Shown: piece by piece, positions 10,795-22,332 of the stretch
How positions within the stretch are numbered: the stretch's first letter is position 1
How the letters are laid out: each line of letters begins with the position of its first letter
Assembly: GCA_025506515.1 (NCBI GenBank)
Contig: CM046453.1
Coordinates: forward strand, 46,608,395 to 46,672,394
DNA: 64,000 nucleotides
Reading direction: 5' to 3'
DNA from: Flaveria trinervia
Lineage: Eukaryota > Streptophyta > Magnoliopsida > Asterales > Asteraceae
Position numbers and translations under genes: made by a program
The notes under the pieces: generated by a model
Seen by the model: only the letters and a program-made list of their open reading frames with translations
What the model was told of the DNA's origin: nothing
The model's database searches: none

Positions 10795-11729
10795 ATTCCA
10801 GTCACCCCACCCTTCTTTCTTGCCTCCGCCACCACCACGTCTCGCTCATCATACAACCTTCATGCGAAATCAACCACCGACCTAAACGTGCTCTGTTGGG
10901 CAGCGATCATGTGTCTACGGATATCCGCCGGCAAGCCCTGAGTATATCGCTTAATCTTTCGTGATAAAGGTGTCACCTGATCCGGCACCAGCCGTGCCAT
11001 TTCATTAAATTTGATGGTGTACTGTTGATGTGTCATCGTCCCCGCCTCCAACGACAAGAACTCTCTCTCAACCTTGCCCATCTCCCTATGAGGAGAAAAC
11101 TCCTCAATCACCAACTTTTTCAGCTCAGACCATCTCATCCTCCTAATAGCCCGACTACCCTCTGCTTGGACAATATTGTCCCACTAGCATAAAGCTGAGT
11201 CCACGAAAGAGTGGGCAGCAAACTTCACTTTCTGATCTTCCCAACACTCGCTAATGTTCAGAACAGCTTCCATTTCTCTCACCCATCTGCGAGCAACAGC
11301 AGCAGTGCCATTACCATTAAAAGTAGGGGGCTTACACCTTTGACATGCCCCGTAGTTATAGCCTGGTGCCGCCTCCAGGGCGGGCTCTTCTTCTTCCTCT
11401 TCTTCATCATCGGAGAGAACCGTTTCAGGCTCTGGTTGCTCCCGTTCTCTTGAAGACTTGTTGCTCTCCTTTCTTTATCCTTCTCGTACAGCCTTGATAA
11501 CTTCGGTCACTAAAGACGGTAAGATTGTCTACATGACCTGATGAACTTCTTCCACATCAGCCTCTTTTACTAAGGCTCTTAGATTGGCGCTCTCATCACC
11601 GCCCTCCGGATGAGGGGTCTCGGGTTCTTCATGAACCACCTTTTCGGATCTAGGCCTTCTACTCATAACCTGTGGTTCAGCACCACGACCTCCACCATGT
11701 GAAGCTTTAGATGATCTACCACCGGCCAT
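10795..11729 (-). pseudogene. gag of element D (retrotrans_gag family), broken
   Basis: Starts at 11729 (MAGGRSSKASHGGGRG); the same start is found in element G at 39533. It runs 66 codons to a stop at 11529, then continues in pieces through an acidic EEEEEEEPALEAAP linker (about 11380-11420) to the capsid block at 11138-10860 (RWSELKKLVIEEFSP, VEREFLSLEAGTMTHQQYTIKFNEMARLVP, RYTQGLPADIRRHM). The block is the plant gypsy retrotrans_gag domain that forms the particle. Stops at about 11480 and 11185 break the frame. Confidence 0.8.
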
Positions 11730-12065
11730 TATCTAACACACTATAAGGTTCAAACACCAACACGGTCATTCAAGGGAACAACTCAGTTTATGTCAATTAT
11801 AGTAAGTCCCTAATTATAGTGGTTAGTTGTGATTAGCCACTTACTTTACTCTTCATACCCCAAGCATTACCTATCTTGACTACATCATTATCTATATCTA
11901 CATACAATACATAACCACATAACATGTGCACGTAATACCTGTTATCATTAGGAAAATATACCTGATGGCACGTAGCTACTCAGACTGGCACCCCTTCCAT
12001 TTCCGTCCATTTTTCAGTTTATGTTTAGGTTTATTTTGAACATTTACCCGTTTCACATAAACTTT
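11730..12065 (-). other. Leader of element D
   Basis: About 340 bp between primer site and gag start. No gene seen. It matches the leader of element G at 39194-39532 with indels. Confidence 0.55.
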
Positions 12066-12078
12066 GGCTCTGATAACA
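12066..12078 (-). other. Primer binding site of element D
   Basis: The minus strand reads TGTTATCAGAGCC, one change from the TGGTATCAGAGCC tRNA-Met site, three bases inside the LTR. Element G has TGGTATCATAGCC at the same place. Confidence 0.75.
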
Positions 12079-12699
12079 ACTTGTAAGGCCCCGGTCCTGG
12101 GATGCTTATAGCCGGCCAATCATTACACATAAAACATATATTTACATTAACTTAAATCAACATTGCAGTGGAAACATAAAAAAATAACATTTCATTTCAT
12201 TATAAAAGCTTTTGCAAAATAATACATCATTATCACATTATAAAATATTTGTTTCATTACATCATAAAAACATTATAAAAATGGATGCCATCCAAAAGAG
12301 CTGAGTAGCCGCCCCGTGCCATCCTCGGCAACATTACCTACCAACTAGAAACACATAAAAGTCAGCGTTGCTGAGTGAATTCTAGTTTTAATTTAAAACA
12401 TACATTACTTTCGTTAAAAATTTTCTTTACTTTCTTTCAAAATCATACTATACAATCTTTCATGATCGCACATCGTACGTACACATAGATAATTACATTA
12501 TTATCTTCATTATTCTTTTGTTCATTCCGTACATTCCTCATTAAATCTTTAACTTCATTTGGACCAATGCCATGTGCTACACCCCACTGTATGCATAAAG
12601 TTGGTACTGGGCCTGAGGTCTTTCAAAGACCCTGAACATTGTGCATGAAGCTGACTTCTGTACCAAGGGTAAGCGGCAAGGGTCCCATACATATGGTCA

Positions 12700-12903
12700 A
12701 TCACAAGGATTAAACCCCTGTATGCATCCTCATGGGGTAATTAACCTGCACACAGTTGAGCTGACACCCCTCATTGAGTGTGAACCTCGATACATATGCT
12801 CAATCACACGGATCAAGCCCTAGTGTGCATCCTTTTGGGGTAGCTAACCCACACACAGTTGAGATAACAACCTTTATTTGGTGTGAACCTCCATACATAT
12901 GCT
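12700..12903. repeat. 102-bp tandem repeat in LTR of element D, two copies
   Basis: Two imperfect units, each starting near CATATGNTCAATCACANGG and containing GTGCATCC, GGGGTA, CACACAGTTGAG and GTGTGAACCTC. Related units lie in F (about 25230-25350), G (38385-38590) and the G 3' LTR (63540-63755), so the repeat is a family feature. Confidence 0.75.
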
Positions 12904-13275
12904 TGCAAGCATTTCATACTTTCATTATTTATTAATGCATGCATTCATTCATTATGTTCCTATTTTCATTATCTTCCACTATACGTTACATAATACTTTC
13001 ATTCATTCATTAACATTGAATGTAAAGCCACAGGAAAATAATCATACATATTAATAAGGAACATGAGCATACACAGCCAACATCATCATACAGGGCCTCA
13101 TACATACATAACATACATCATACGTACCATCATGCATAAGCATCAATCAAACATCATAACATGCCCAACATAACATCTATGACTTCAAAAGTCAACTTAC
13201 ATAGCCCCCCGGAACCTCCCAAGTCAAAGCCTACTATTCACTTATTCCCCAAAAAGTCTGAAAATATTTTAAGTG

Positions 13276-13562
13276 TTCATCCGCAATTGCCTTTTTGTTC
13301 ATCCACATTTCTTTTTACTTATCCGCATTTTTTCATCCTCAATGACTTTGTTCATCTGCATTTACACATCCGCATTTGCTCACTTAGACTTTATCATCCG
13401 CATTTCCCACTACTCATCCGCATTTCCCACTACTCATCCACATTTCCCTTACTTGGTGGTCAATGCTCATCCGCATTAACTGTTCATCCGTATTTCCCAC
13501 TACTCATCCGTATTGACTTACTTAGTGGTCGATGCTCATCTGCATTAAGTGTTCATCCGCAT
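13276..13562. repeat. TCATCCGCATT motif array in LTR of element D
   Basis: About 15 exact or near copies of TTCATCCGCATTT or ACTCATCCGCATT, spaced 12-35 bp, fill the slot that holds CATGCGCC motifs in F and G. The 13-mer GTTCATCCGCATT is also the core motif of copia element H. Element E inserted inside the array and duplicated CGCAT, part of the motif. Confidence 0.85.
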
Positions 13563-14364
13563 TGCAGGATCGTTAAAGGGTGTAAGTTACAACACAGCAA
13601 CACAAAGAGGAGGTTAACTAAACTTTAATCAAACAGTAAACTGGATTAACCATGTTCAGATGCTAAGAACACAAGTAATGCAAGAGAGACAGAACATAAA
13701 GAACACAAGTGTATGGTTTTCAAGAATGCAGTATATTTCTTTCTCTATGTTCTATTACAAGTGTTACAAAAGCATATTCGAAAGATACAAGAACGTAAGA
13801 TACTTATACTACATCCTACAGCCGACTATACTTTGAAAGCCAGCTGGATACAATTGACTAGACATACACAAAATCAATTGTAGAGTCAAAAGGCAGATTG
13901 CCTTTTGACTTGTGATTATGACATGCCAGAGCTCACATCCTTATCTATTACAAAAAAGGATAAAGTACATAATGTAGAATGTTACAGACTCAAGACCTCA
14001 ATGTACAGTTACCAAAAGCATGGACCTTTTCATCAACTCATGTAAGTTGGTGACTTGCAGAGATGCAGCGGAAAGGTGTCTAGCTTTATGGAACAGTACA
14101 TCAGATAAAGCATGTTACTAAAAGTCTTTTGAAGAAATTTGTCTTCATGAACTTGAAGCTTCGGAAGACTTTGTCTCTGAGGCTTCGGAAGGCTTCATGT
14201 TTGGCTTCAGAAGATATTGGTCTTGGCTTTGGAAGATTTCACACTTAGAGTATTTTCTGTTTCATGTGTGAAACTTCCTAAGCTTCATCTTTAATGCACT
14301 TGTGCAGCATGCAGGATAGACTTAAGATGTTTAGGTTGCATCAGGCTCTTCATTAATCTCTACA
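13563..14364 (-). repeat. 3' LTR of element E
   Basis: 802 bp, TGCAGG...TCTACA. It has CTTCGGAAG motifs at 14155-14240. It is 24 bp longer than the other LTR mainly because of an extra segment near 14212-14235 that looks like a local duplication around the motif. A TATAAGTA string on the minus strand at about 13803-13811 may be the TATA box. Confidence 0.92.
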
Positions 14365-14380
14365 AACTCCCCTTAGGCTG
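14365..14380 (-). other. Polypurine tract of element E
   Basis: The minus strand reads CCTAAGGGGAGTT directly next to the 3' LTR, the typical plus-strand primer. Confidence 0.8.
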
Positions 14381-14405
14381 ATGCTATCAAAACACTTACG
14401 AGACA

Positions 14406-15566
14406 TCAGATTTCAACAGACCTCATTAGGATGATCACCAATCCTTTCTTCATAAGGTGATCAGGATCCTTCAGACTATCAAAGTGTCTTCTCATATTAA
14501 AGAGGTCATGCAGAGGCAACTGAAACATATCTTGCCATGTATAAGTGTCTTCAATGCCTTGATCTCTAATGACATGCCATCTTTCTGGATTTGTGGTGTA
14601 TGTCCAAGACAAGATGGGTCTTCCTGATGCTAGAGGAGCTATTTGAATTGAAGTTGATGTAGCATCCTCTGGCTGCACAATCTCAAGATGTTCTGACTCA
14701 TCCTGGGAGTTAGAAGAGGGTGCAGTCTTATTCTTCTTTTTCTTTGGTTTAGAAGCCATCCTCTTCTTTCTCTTACCAGATTTAATTGAGAAGACTGGCC
14801 TGCAGCACCAGATTGATCTTCACTGTCTTTCTCAGTTGGGACTTCCTCTCTCGCAGGCTCAGAAGGAGAGGGAGGTTGACCCTGCTGTAGATCAGAAGAT
14901 GAAGCTTGCTGAGTTTCAGCAGGAGGTCCAGGTTGTGTTGTCTCTGGTTGTTCAACCTTAACCTCCATTTCAGGTGGGGCTTGACTTGGAGTGGAGTGTA
15001 AGTCAATGAGCTCTCAACTTTTGATCTTTTGCTTTCACCAGGAGTGTAACCTCCACTTCTTAAGGGTCTCCCAACTAGTTTTTCCTTAAGATATGAAATC
15101 TCAATTTGCTGATCATTGATCCTGTTATGTAAGGTAGTCACCTGAGATTCAAGGTGACTGACATTTGAGACTAAGTAAGTGCATGTTTTAGACAGTTTTT
15201 GCACCAGTAGTCTTAGATTCCCCTCATCAAAAGACTCATTGGGGGATGAGATAATTGGACCAAAATCCTCTTTCTCACCACCAGCTTGAGGTTCTTGGTT
15301 GCTAGATTTTCTCTACTCACTGGTAATCTCCTTTGAGATGTTAATGGGCTGAGTTGCCATGGTTGAGGTTTTAATGATGTAATCACTTTCAGAAGTGAGA
15401 GCCTCTTCCATATGGACATCTTGAATAGGTTCAGGAGTGTCCACCTCAGTTATAGGTGACTGATGTGGGATAGATGTAGGAGACTCAAGAATATTCATCT
15501 CTATTTGAGTAGGGGAAAAGAAGAGAGATTCATTATACTCACTGAAACCTAGATCTTCGTCAGTAT
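14406..15566 (-). pseudogene. Extra 3' ORF of element E, C-terminal part
   Basis: The frame of 26079-27246 continues without a shift at 15566 once one copy of the 5-bp duplication is discounted, and runs to a TAG at 15313. Then follow a coiled-coil-like stretch at 15204-15060 (YLVSNVSHLESQVTTLHNRINDQQIEISYLKEKL), a proline/glutamine/glutamate-rich part (14968-14780) and a basic-then-acidic end (14759-14406: MASKPKKKKNK ... TYTWQDMFQLPLHDLFNM) in shifted frames. The natural stop is probably 14406, 26 bp before the PPT. Function unknown. Confidence 0.68.
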
Positions 15567-16603
15567 TGTAACACCCGGTTATTTTTAAAAGTCAAGATAT
15601 AAAGAATAAAAGCAAGAAAGGCAATAAAGTCCAAGAGGACGGACTAAAAGTGTCCAAAAAGGACAAAACTTTCAAAAGTTGGTGTAATGGTGGGTATGGC
15701 CGCCCACCCTCACCTCACTCCACCATTTTCCTCGGTTTTAGAGAGAGAGAGCAGAGAATACTCTCGGTTGAAGAAGAAGAAAAGTGAATTCGAGGTAAGA
15801 ATTCAAGGTTTTTATGTTTTTATGATGGGTTTTATCCCGGTTATGTGTTTATGTGCTTATGGTTATGTTTGTGCTCGGGTGTGTGTGTTTTTGGTGTTGT
15901 TTTTAGGTGTTTTAACTCTTTGCAAGCGGGTTAAAAGGAAGAACACCCAAGTTGCACCAGGTGAGTTCTGGACCCTGGTTTTTACATGTTTTAAACTACC
16001 ATTGGGGCTGAAAACGTATTAAAATGATTTTACAAAGTTTATGTGAGAATACCCGTATGTATTGTGTATGTCGGATGTTGGTTCTCGATGGTTTATGGGC
16101 TACTCATGTTTAGAATAGCTAAATTATGCTTAGAACAGATAGGTTTGATGCTTAGGATTGAAAACATCCTAGAAACATGTTTTACAGAAGCTCATGCGCC
16201 TAGAAAAGTGTTCATACGCCTGAAATTTGCCTAAGAAGGAATTAAGTGCAAGCCATGCGCCTAAACAGTAGCTCATGCGCCCAAAATTTCCTTAGGAATG
16301 TTTTAAGTATAGCCCATGCACCTTAACAGTGGTCCATGCGACTAGAAATATTAGTCTGATGACTAAGTGTAGGACGATGCACCCCAATAGTGCCCATGCC
16401 CCCAAGTGCCCCATGCGCCTAAGTGTTCATGCGTCTGAATAGTACCCATGCACCTACATTAGACTGGAATTGACTAAGTGTTCAAATGTCCAGGATTCCC
16501 CATACGCCTGAACAGTACCCATGCGCTCAAAAGTTGCCCATGCGCCCAAAAGTTGCCCATGCGCCTAAGTGTTCTCCATGTGCCTGAATAGTGTCCATGC
16601 GCC
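15567..16603 (+). repeat. Element F: gypsy solo LTR, first piece
   Basis: Starts TGTAACACCCGG after AGTAT (15562-15566) inside E's 3' ORF. It carries the CATGCGCC array from 16193. It is interrupted at 16603 by element C and resumes at 24799. No internal gypsy sequence exists between the two LTR ends, so F is a solo LTR left by LTR-LTR recombination. Confidence 0.92.
16193..16603. repeat. CATGCGCC motif array in solo LTR F
   Basis: About 20 copies of (C)CATGCGCCTAA, CATGCGCCTGAA and decayed forms (CATACGCC, CATGCACC), irregularly spaced by 12-45 bp, often alternating with CAGTAG or AAGTG. Element C inserted in it and duplicated GCGCC. The array continues for about 30 bp after 24794. Confidence 0.87.
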
Positions 16604-17600
16604 TGTTGGGTTTGCAAGAACATAAAACGTAGTTTAACCATTTAAACTTTCAGAAAACGCAGCGGATAATATTAGTTTTAATGCAATTTTGAAAGCTGAA
16701 ATATATATGTTCTTTAAGAGGCAATTAAGCATATGAAACAAACCCATAAAACAAGGATCATATTATGTGAATAGACAAGCTATGAGAACATTAAAACAAC
16801 ATAATATGACAGCCACAAGGGGTGTTAAAAACTACCTTTCTGCAGCCTTCAAAAACGAATGAAAGAAGGATGAGATGAAGATGATGATGATATTGTTTAT
16901 GCAGCCCTCAAAGAAGAGAACCTCAAGTTGTAGTACCCACAAGCGTGTTCCAAGCACCTTGCTTTGTTAGGGAGCTTTACACCACAAGAAAACCCCTAGA
17001 AGAGCAACCCAAATCAGCCAATACAACCAAGAAAAACGATTTTTCAGCTTGTTTCTGGCAGCTTCAAATCGAAATGTTGCTGTCTTCAAAGAGAGAATAT
17101 GTTGCCTTTTGTGTGTGTGTGTGAGAGTGTAGCAAAAGAGGGTTGAGTGATAATGTGTCTAAACTCTTGCAAAGAACAAGAAGCAAGACTTATCCCCTCA
17201 ATGGCCCAAAAGGGCGGCCGAAAAACCCAACCAAAAAGGGTTTCCCTCTCTTTTAATCTTTTATAAAAAACTACACTTTCTAACATATTAAGTTACAAAA
17301 TTAAAACATAGTTTAAATTTTATAACATGACATACTTTTATTTGACATTATTTAACCAACTTAAATAATGTATCAAATAAATATCTCATGAACAAATTAT
17401 CCAAATAATATGTTCTTTCACAAAAGCAATATTTAGAAAACCAATTTACTAAATAGGTGTCAATATTTATTGTATGATCTTATCAACAAATAAATAGATG
17501 TTGGTGTTTGTATAGCTTGTTATTGGGTATAATCCGACTTGGATCATGACGTACTAACCACATCAATATTCTATGTGTTTTGGCCATATGAAATCGTACA
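16604..17600 (-). repeat. 3' LTR of element C
   Basis: 997 bp, TGTTGGG...CGTACA, next to the PPT. A TATAAAA string on the minus strand at about 17262-17268 is a possible TATA box. Confidence 0.95.
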
Positions 17601-17615
17601 ATCTCCCACTTGCAC
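17601..17615 (-). other. Polypurine tract of element C
   Basis: The minus strand reads GTGCAAGTGGGAGAT next to the 3' LTR, shared with element B apart from its outer bases. Confidence 0.78.
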
Positions 17616-18330
17616 AAAATTCATAGAAGATTGATGCAAGCAGTAAATACCGCCTAATAACATCATCCCTTTCAAGTACCCTACTTGAAAAGATTTAGGT
17701 GAATCAATCATCTATCCTTTTGTTACAGATGTCATGTTAAATCCAAGGACACAGAATGATCATTCCTTGTTGATTTAACTTAATCAGGCCTTAGACATCT
17801 AACTCTCAACGAATAAGAGGAACAAATTCCATCTTGACTACATACGTTTCTCACAAACACCTCGTGTCATGCCTGAACATACCCTTATGCACTGTCCACT
17901 ATTTCAGGACAGTGAAGAATAAGCTCAAGGTATAACACTTGGTGAATATCAAAACCCAATATGTATCTCAGGTCTGAGGATACCAAATGATATTCGCCTT
18001 TACTCAAATTTATTTATGATCAATCAAGGATTCCATGTAGTGAAATTTGAGATGCGGGTTAATCCAGTATTTGTATCCCACAAATATCTATGAACCTTGG
18101 TGGCAATCCATTGCCCTATATTCATCCTTATGAATATCAACCAATCCAAGTTCATAATAATCTTATTTTCATACTTGTTCCCACAAGTATGAACGACTAC
18201 GGACATTTAGAGTAAACATTTTACTCATGGATAAAACATGCTAAATTGGAACATTAATTGAAACATTATAACCAAATAAATTTATTCAAATAATAATGAG
18301 TTCCATATATCCAAATACAAAATTTACAGA
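17616..18330 (-). other. 3' untranslated region of element C
   Basis: About 715 bp after the RNase H stop, aligned with 2913-3676 of B. No gene seen. Confidence 0.6.
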
Positions 18331-18974
18331 TCAAATCCAATCACTAGAATATCGAAGTCCCATGGCACAAGTATGACCTTCATGCTTTGCCTTTTCAAGG
18401 AGCTTCGTGAGAGGATCCGCAATGTTTTGATCCGTGTGAACTTTGCGAATACATATCTTTCCTTTTTCAACTTCATCTCGTATGTAGTTGAATCTCCGCT
18501 CAATATGCCTAGTCTTTTGATGAGCACGGGGTTCCTTGATTTGAGCAATCGCACCCTCGTTATCACAAAATATCTCTAGGGGGTCCTGAATGGAAGGGAC
18601 ACCCCAAGATCGGCAATGAATTTCTTTAACCATGCAGCTTCTTGAGCTGCCAATGAGGCGGCGACGTATTCTGATTCTGTAGTTGATAGAGCCATCACAT
18701 CCTGTTTGGAGCTTTTCCAAGAGACTTCTCCTTCATTCAGAATGAAAATATATCCCGATTGCGACCGAGAATCATCACGATCGGTTTGGAAACTCGCATC
18801 CGTGTACCCTTTACAACGAGTTCCTCATCACCAGATCCATAGATTAGAACATGTCTCTTGTCCTCCTTAGGTACTTAAGTATGTTCTTAACAGCCATCCA
18901 ATGACTGCTTCCAGGATTTTGCTGGTAACGGCTTGTCATGCTTAGGGCGCATGACACATCTGGTCGAGTGCATA
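18331..18974 (-). pseudogene. RNase H of element C
   Basis: Broken by frameshifts near 18960, 18830 and 18630. The recognisable end at 18720-18331 contains DNEGAIAQIKEPRAHQKTRHIERRFNYIRDEV and HTDQNIADPLTK and stops at the same codon as B. Confidence 0.83.
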
Positions 18975-20011
18975 TCATCGCATACATATGGATCCAATAG
19001 CAGATGCGTATGGGATTGCCTTCATTTTATCTTGCTCATCCTTTGAGCTAGGACATTGGGTTGTACTCAATATTGTTCCTCTTTGAATAGGTACGGTACC
19101 TTTCTTAGAGTTTTCCATCTTGAACCTTTTCAAGATCTTATCAATGTAGGCACTTTGATTCAAACCAATCAACCGCCTTGATCTATCCCTATAGATCTTT
19201 ATTCCCAGAATATAGGCGGCTTCACCAAGATCCTTAATGGAAAAACAACTTCCAAGCCAGGTTTTTACACCTTCCAAGGTTGGAATGTCATTTCCAAATA
19301 GTAGTATGTCATCAACATACAATACTAGGAAAGTTATTGTGCTCCCACTAGCCTTCTTATACACACAAGCCTCATCAGCGTTTTTGATGAAGCCAAATTT
19401 CTTTACTTCCTCATCAAAACGGTGATTCCAGCTTCTCGATGCTTGTTTCAATCCATAGATTGATTTCTTTAACTTGCATACTTTATTAGGATGTTTTGGA
19501 TCGACAAAACCTTCAGGCTGAACCATATAGACATCTTCCTCAAGATATCCATTTAGGAAAGCGGTTTTGACATCCATTTGCCAAATCTCATAATCATAAT
19601 GAGCAGCTATGGCAACAATATTCTTATAGACTTTAGCATCGCAACAGGTGAGAAGGTTTCATCATAATCAACCCCTTGAGTTTGAGTGAAACCCTTCGCT
19701 ACAAGTCTAGCTTTATAAGTATCCAGTTTCCATGCATATCGTTTTCTTCTTGAAAACCCACTTACTTCCAACTACCTTGAATTAAGAGGTGGTACAACAA
19801 GTTCCCAAACTTGATTGTCATACATGGATTGCATCTCAACGTTCATGGCTTCAAGCCATTTGTCACAATCCGAATTGGACACTGCATCATGATATGTGGT
19901 TGGTTCATCTGAATCTACCACATAGCATCCATCCATGAAAAATCCGTATCTTTCAGGTGGATTACTATTTCTACCACTTCTGCGAACGTTTTGTGTGTAT
20001 TGATCAACCAT
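18975..20011 (-). pseudogene. reverse transcriptase of element C
   Basis: Pieces 20011-19772 (RRSGRNSNPPERYGF ... WLEAMNVEMQSMYDNQVWELV) and 19577-18975 (MDVKTAFLNGYLEEDVYM, SIYGLKQASRSWNHRF, active-site VLYVDDILLFGND, YILGIKIYRDRSRRLIGL). Single-base indels near 19770, 19735 and 19620 break the stretch between. YVDD is intact. Confidence 0.87.
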
Positions 20012-20415
20012 TTGATCATCTTAACATCCTCATGTTGAGTGCTAGTTACAACCAAACGTGCATCGGGTTGTGGTTCTTGATCCTCCTCAAGATCCACTGT
20101 TCTACTGCTAGTTCCTTCCATAAGGAACTTTGCTTCTAAGAACTCACCCTTTCTGGCAACAAACACCTTTTGTTCCAGTGGGTCATAGAAATAATATCCC
20201 ATAGAATCTCTAGGATATCCAACAAAGATGCACTTGGTGGATCTGACTTCTAACTTGTTTGGGGTGGGAGTCTTAACATAAGCCTCACAACCCCAGACCC
20301 TTAAGTATGATAGAGATGGAACCCTTCCATGCCATATCTCAAAAGGTGTCCTTTCCACCTTTTTGTTGGGGCCATATTTAGAATACGGGCCGCGGAGAGC
20401 AGAGCGAAACCCCAA
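19915..20415 (-). pseudogene. integrase C-terminal part of element C
   Basis: Resumes after the A-run frameshift with VERTPFEIWHGRVPSLSYLRVWGCEAYV, KCIFVGYPRDSMGYYFYDP and an acidic linker, then shifts frame again near 20020. Confidence 0.85.
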
Positions 20416-21593
20416 AATGATAGAGGTAATGTGCTTCTAGCCATCATAGATCGAACCATATCCATTAAGGTTCGATTCCTCCTCTCAGACACACCATTAT
20501 GTTGTGGTGTTCCAGGTGGAGTGAGTTGTGAGATAATCCCACAACTCCTAAGATGATCTTGAAAAGCATCACTCAGGTATTCACCTCCTCTATCTGTACG
20601 GAGAACTTTAATTGACTTGTTAAGTTGATTTTCTACTTCATTCTTGAAGATTTTGGACATTTCAAAAGCTTCATCTTTGTGCCTTAATAAGTACACATAC
20701 CCATAGCGACTATAATCGTCGGTAAAGGTAATGAAGTATCTTTCACCATTCCTAGTCATTGGCTTAAAAGGACCACATACATCCGAATGTATGATTCCTA
20801 ATAAATCTTTTTCCCTTTCATTAGTTCCACTAAAGGGTGCCTTAGTCATCTTTCCTTGTAAACAAGATTCACATACATCAAATGAATTATATTCATTTGT
20901 TTTTAAAAGACCATTCTTTTGAAGTGTTTGTATACGTTTCTCGTTTATATGACCAAGACGACAATGCCAAAGATAGGTATCACTCAAGTCCAACTTGAGT
21001 TTCTTGGTGTTAGTTTGGTACAATGAGCTATTTAGAGTATTTTCATGAGCCAATTCATAAATACCATTAATGGGAATGGGTTTAAAATAGAACATACCAT
21101 TTAAACAAACATGAATATCATTTTCAATAAAAGATAATACATATCCAAATTGTTTTAACATGGCTACAGAGATAATATTCCTAGTCAAACTAGGAGCATA
21201 CAAAACATTGTTCAAGATCACTTCCAAACCATTTGGAAGCTTCAAGATGTAGTCACCACGGGCTTCAACTTGAACTTTAGCCCCATTGCCCATGTAGAGG
21301 CTTGCATCCCCTTTCTTGAAGTCACTACTTCTTTTGAACCCCTGCAACAAATTGCAAATGTGAGTTCCACATCCGGTATCTAATACCCATGTGTTAGAGG
21401 ATATCATGTTTAAATCAATATGGATCATGTATATTGTACCTGAGGTCTGCCCGGCATCCCTCTTTGCTTTCAACTCTTGGAGATGGACAGGACAATTCCT
21501 TGCCCAATGTCCAATCTCCCCACACTTGAAGCATGGGTCGTTAGTAGCAACCTTTTGCTTTTTCTCTTGTGGTTTGGGTGGCACCCTTGCCAC
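20301..21593 (-). pseudogene. zinc knuckle, protease and integrase of element C
   Basis: A 430-codon open frame. CFKCGEIGHWARNC (residues about 22-35), protease VLDTGCGTHICN (about 70-80), GAG-pre-integrase, HHCC (LWHCRLGHINEKR, CESCLQGK; about 205-250), integrase core with HSDVCGPF (D), VLRTDRGGEY (D), GVSERRNRTL (E) at about 268-385. It then leaves frame in a short A run just before the integrase tail. The same lesion is present in B. Integrase core residues are all kept. Confidence 0.9.
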
Positions 21594-22332
21594 CTCTTTC
21601 CCTTTTCCCCAAGCGGGTCCCTTGCCCTTGGCAACTTTTGCCTTAGGTGCGGGACGAGGCCTTTTATTGTTCCACCTTCATTGATGGTGAGAACGGATAA
21701 AACCCTTTTACCCATGGCCGCCTCGGCAGTTTTGAGCATTGAGTGAAGCTCACAATGCTTTTGTCCCAAGCATTCATATTGTAGTTCAACACGAATGTCT
21801 CAAACCTCATGGTAAGGCCATTTAGGATCAAATCCGTGGCCAATTCCTTCGAGACGGGACAATTAAGCCTCTCGAGGCGGTCAATGTGACTTTTCATCTT
21901 AAGTACATAAGATGAAACAGATTGGTTGTCGTCCATACGACATGCATGGAGTGCTCGAACCGTTTCGAAGTGCGCAACCCTTGCTTGCTGTTGGAACGTT
22001 TCCTTCAGCTGGGTTATCATATCGTAAGCTCCGTGGTGTTCATAGTCCTTTTGGAGATCCGGAGTCATGCTTGCTAGCATGAGACAAGACACTTGGACGG
22101 AGTCCTCAGTGTACTTCAGCCAATCGTTGTAGGCCTCCTCATCAGCCTCGCTAGGTTGATCGGGGATAGGGTCGTCTAAAACATACGATCTTCTCTCTTG
22201 CTTGAGAACGATTCTCAATTTTCGATACGAGTCGATAAAGTTGTTATGATTTAGACGTTCCTTTTGGAGGATCGCTCGTAGAGATTGGTTGGACGCGGAT
22301 GAGTTATCGGAATTATCATTATGTGAGGCCAT
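21594..22332 (-). pseudogene. gag of element C
   Basis: Opens at ATG 22332 (MASHNDNSDNSSASNQSLRA), the same start as B. It is open for 222 codons to 21664 with the capsid blocks NHNNFIDSYRKLRIVL, YNDWLKYTEDSVQVSCLML, GAYDMITQLKETF, MDDNQSVSSYVLKMKSHIDRL, ELATDLILNGLTMRFETFVLNYNMNAWDK. Frameshifts near 21750 and 21660 separate it from the basic linker and zinc knuckle. Nearly intact capsid; the protein would be truncated before the knuckle. Confidence 0.88.

Larger units (their letters stand above)
12082..13562 (-). repeat. 5' LTR of element D, first piece
   Basis: Starts TGTAAGGCCCC (plus-strand reading), the inverted end of the family's GGGGCCTTACA. It holds a 102-bp tandem repeat at about 12700-12903 and a TCATCCGCATT motif array from 13276. 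It is broken at 13562 by element E (TSD CGCAT) and resumes at 34342. Confidence 0.9.

Noticed and set aside
13276..13562. CRISPR-like look of the repeated short words
   Set aside because: Words are 8-14 bp with variable spacing of 12-45 bp and point mutations; there is no constant repeat of 25-40 bp, no unique equal-length spacers, and the DNA is plant retrotransposon.
15687..16022. 111-codon ORF with a membrane-like stretch at the start of solo LTR F
   Set aside because: LTR sequence; the frame is not kept in the related LTR G at 37080-37309.
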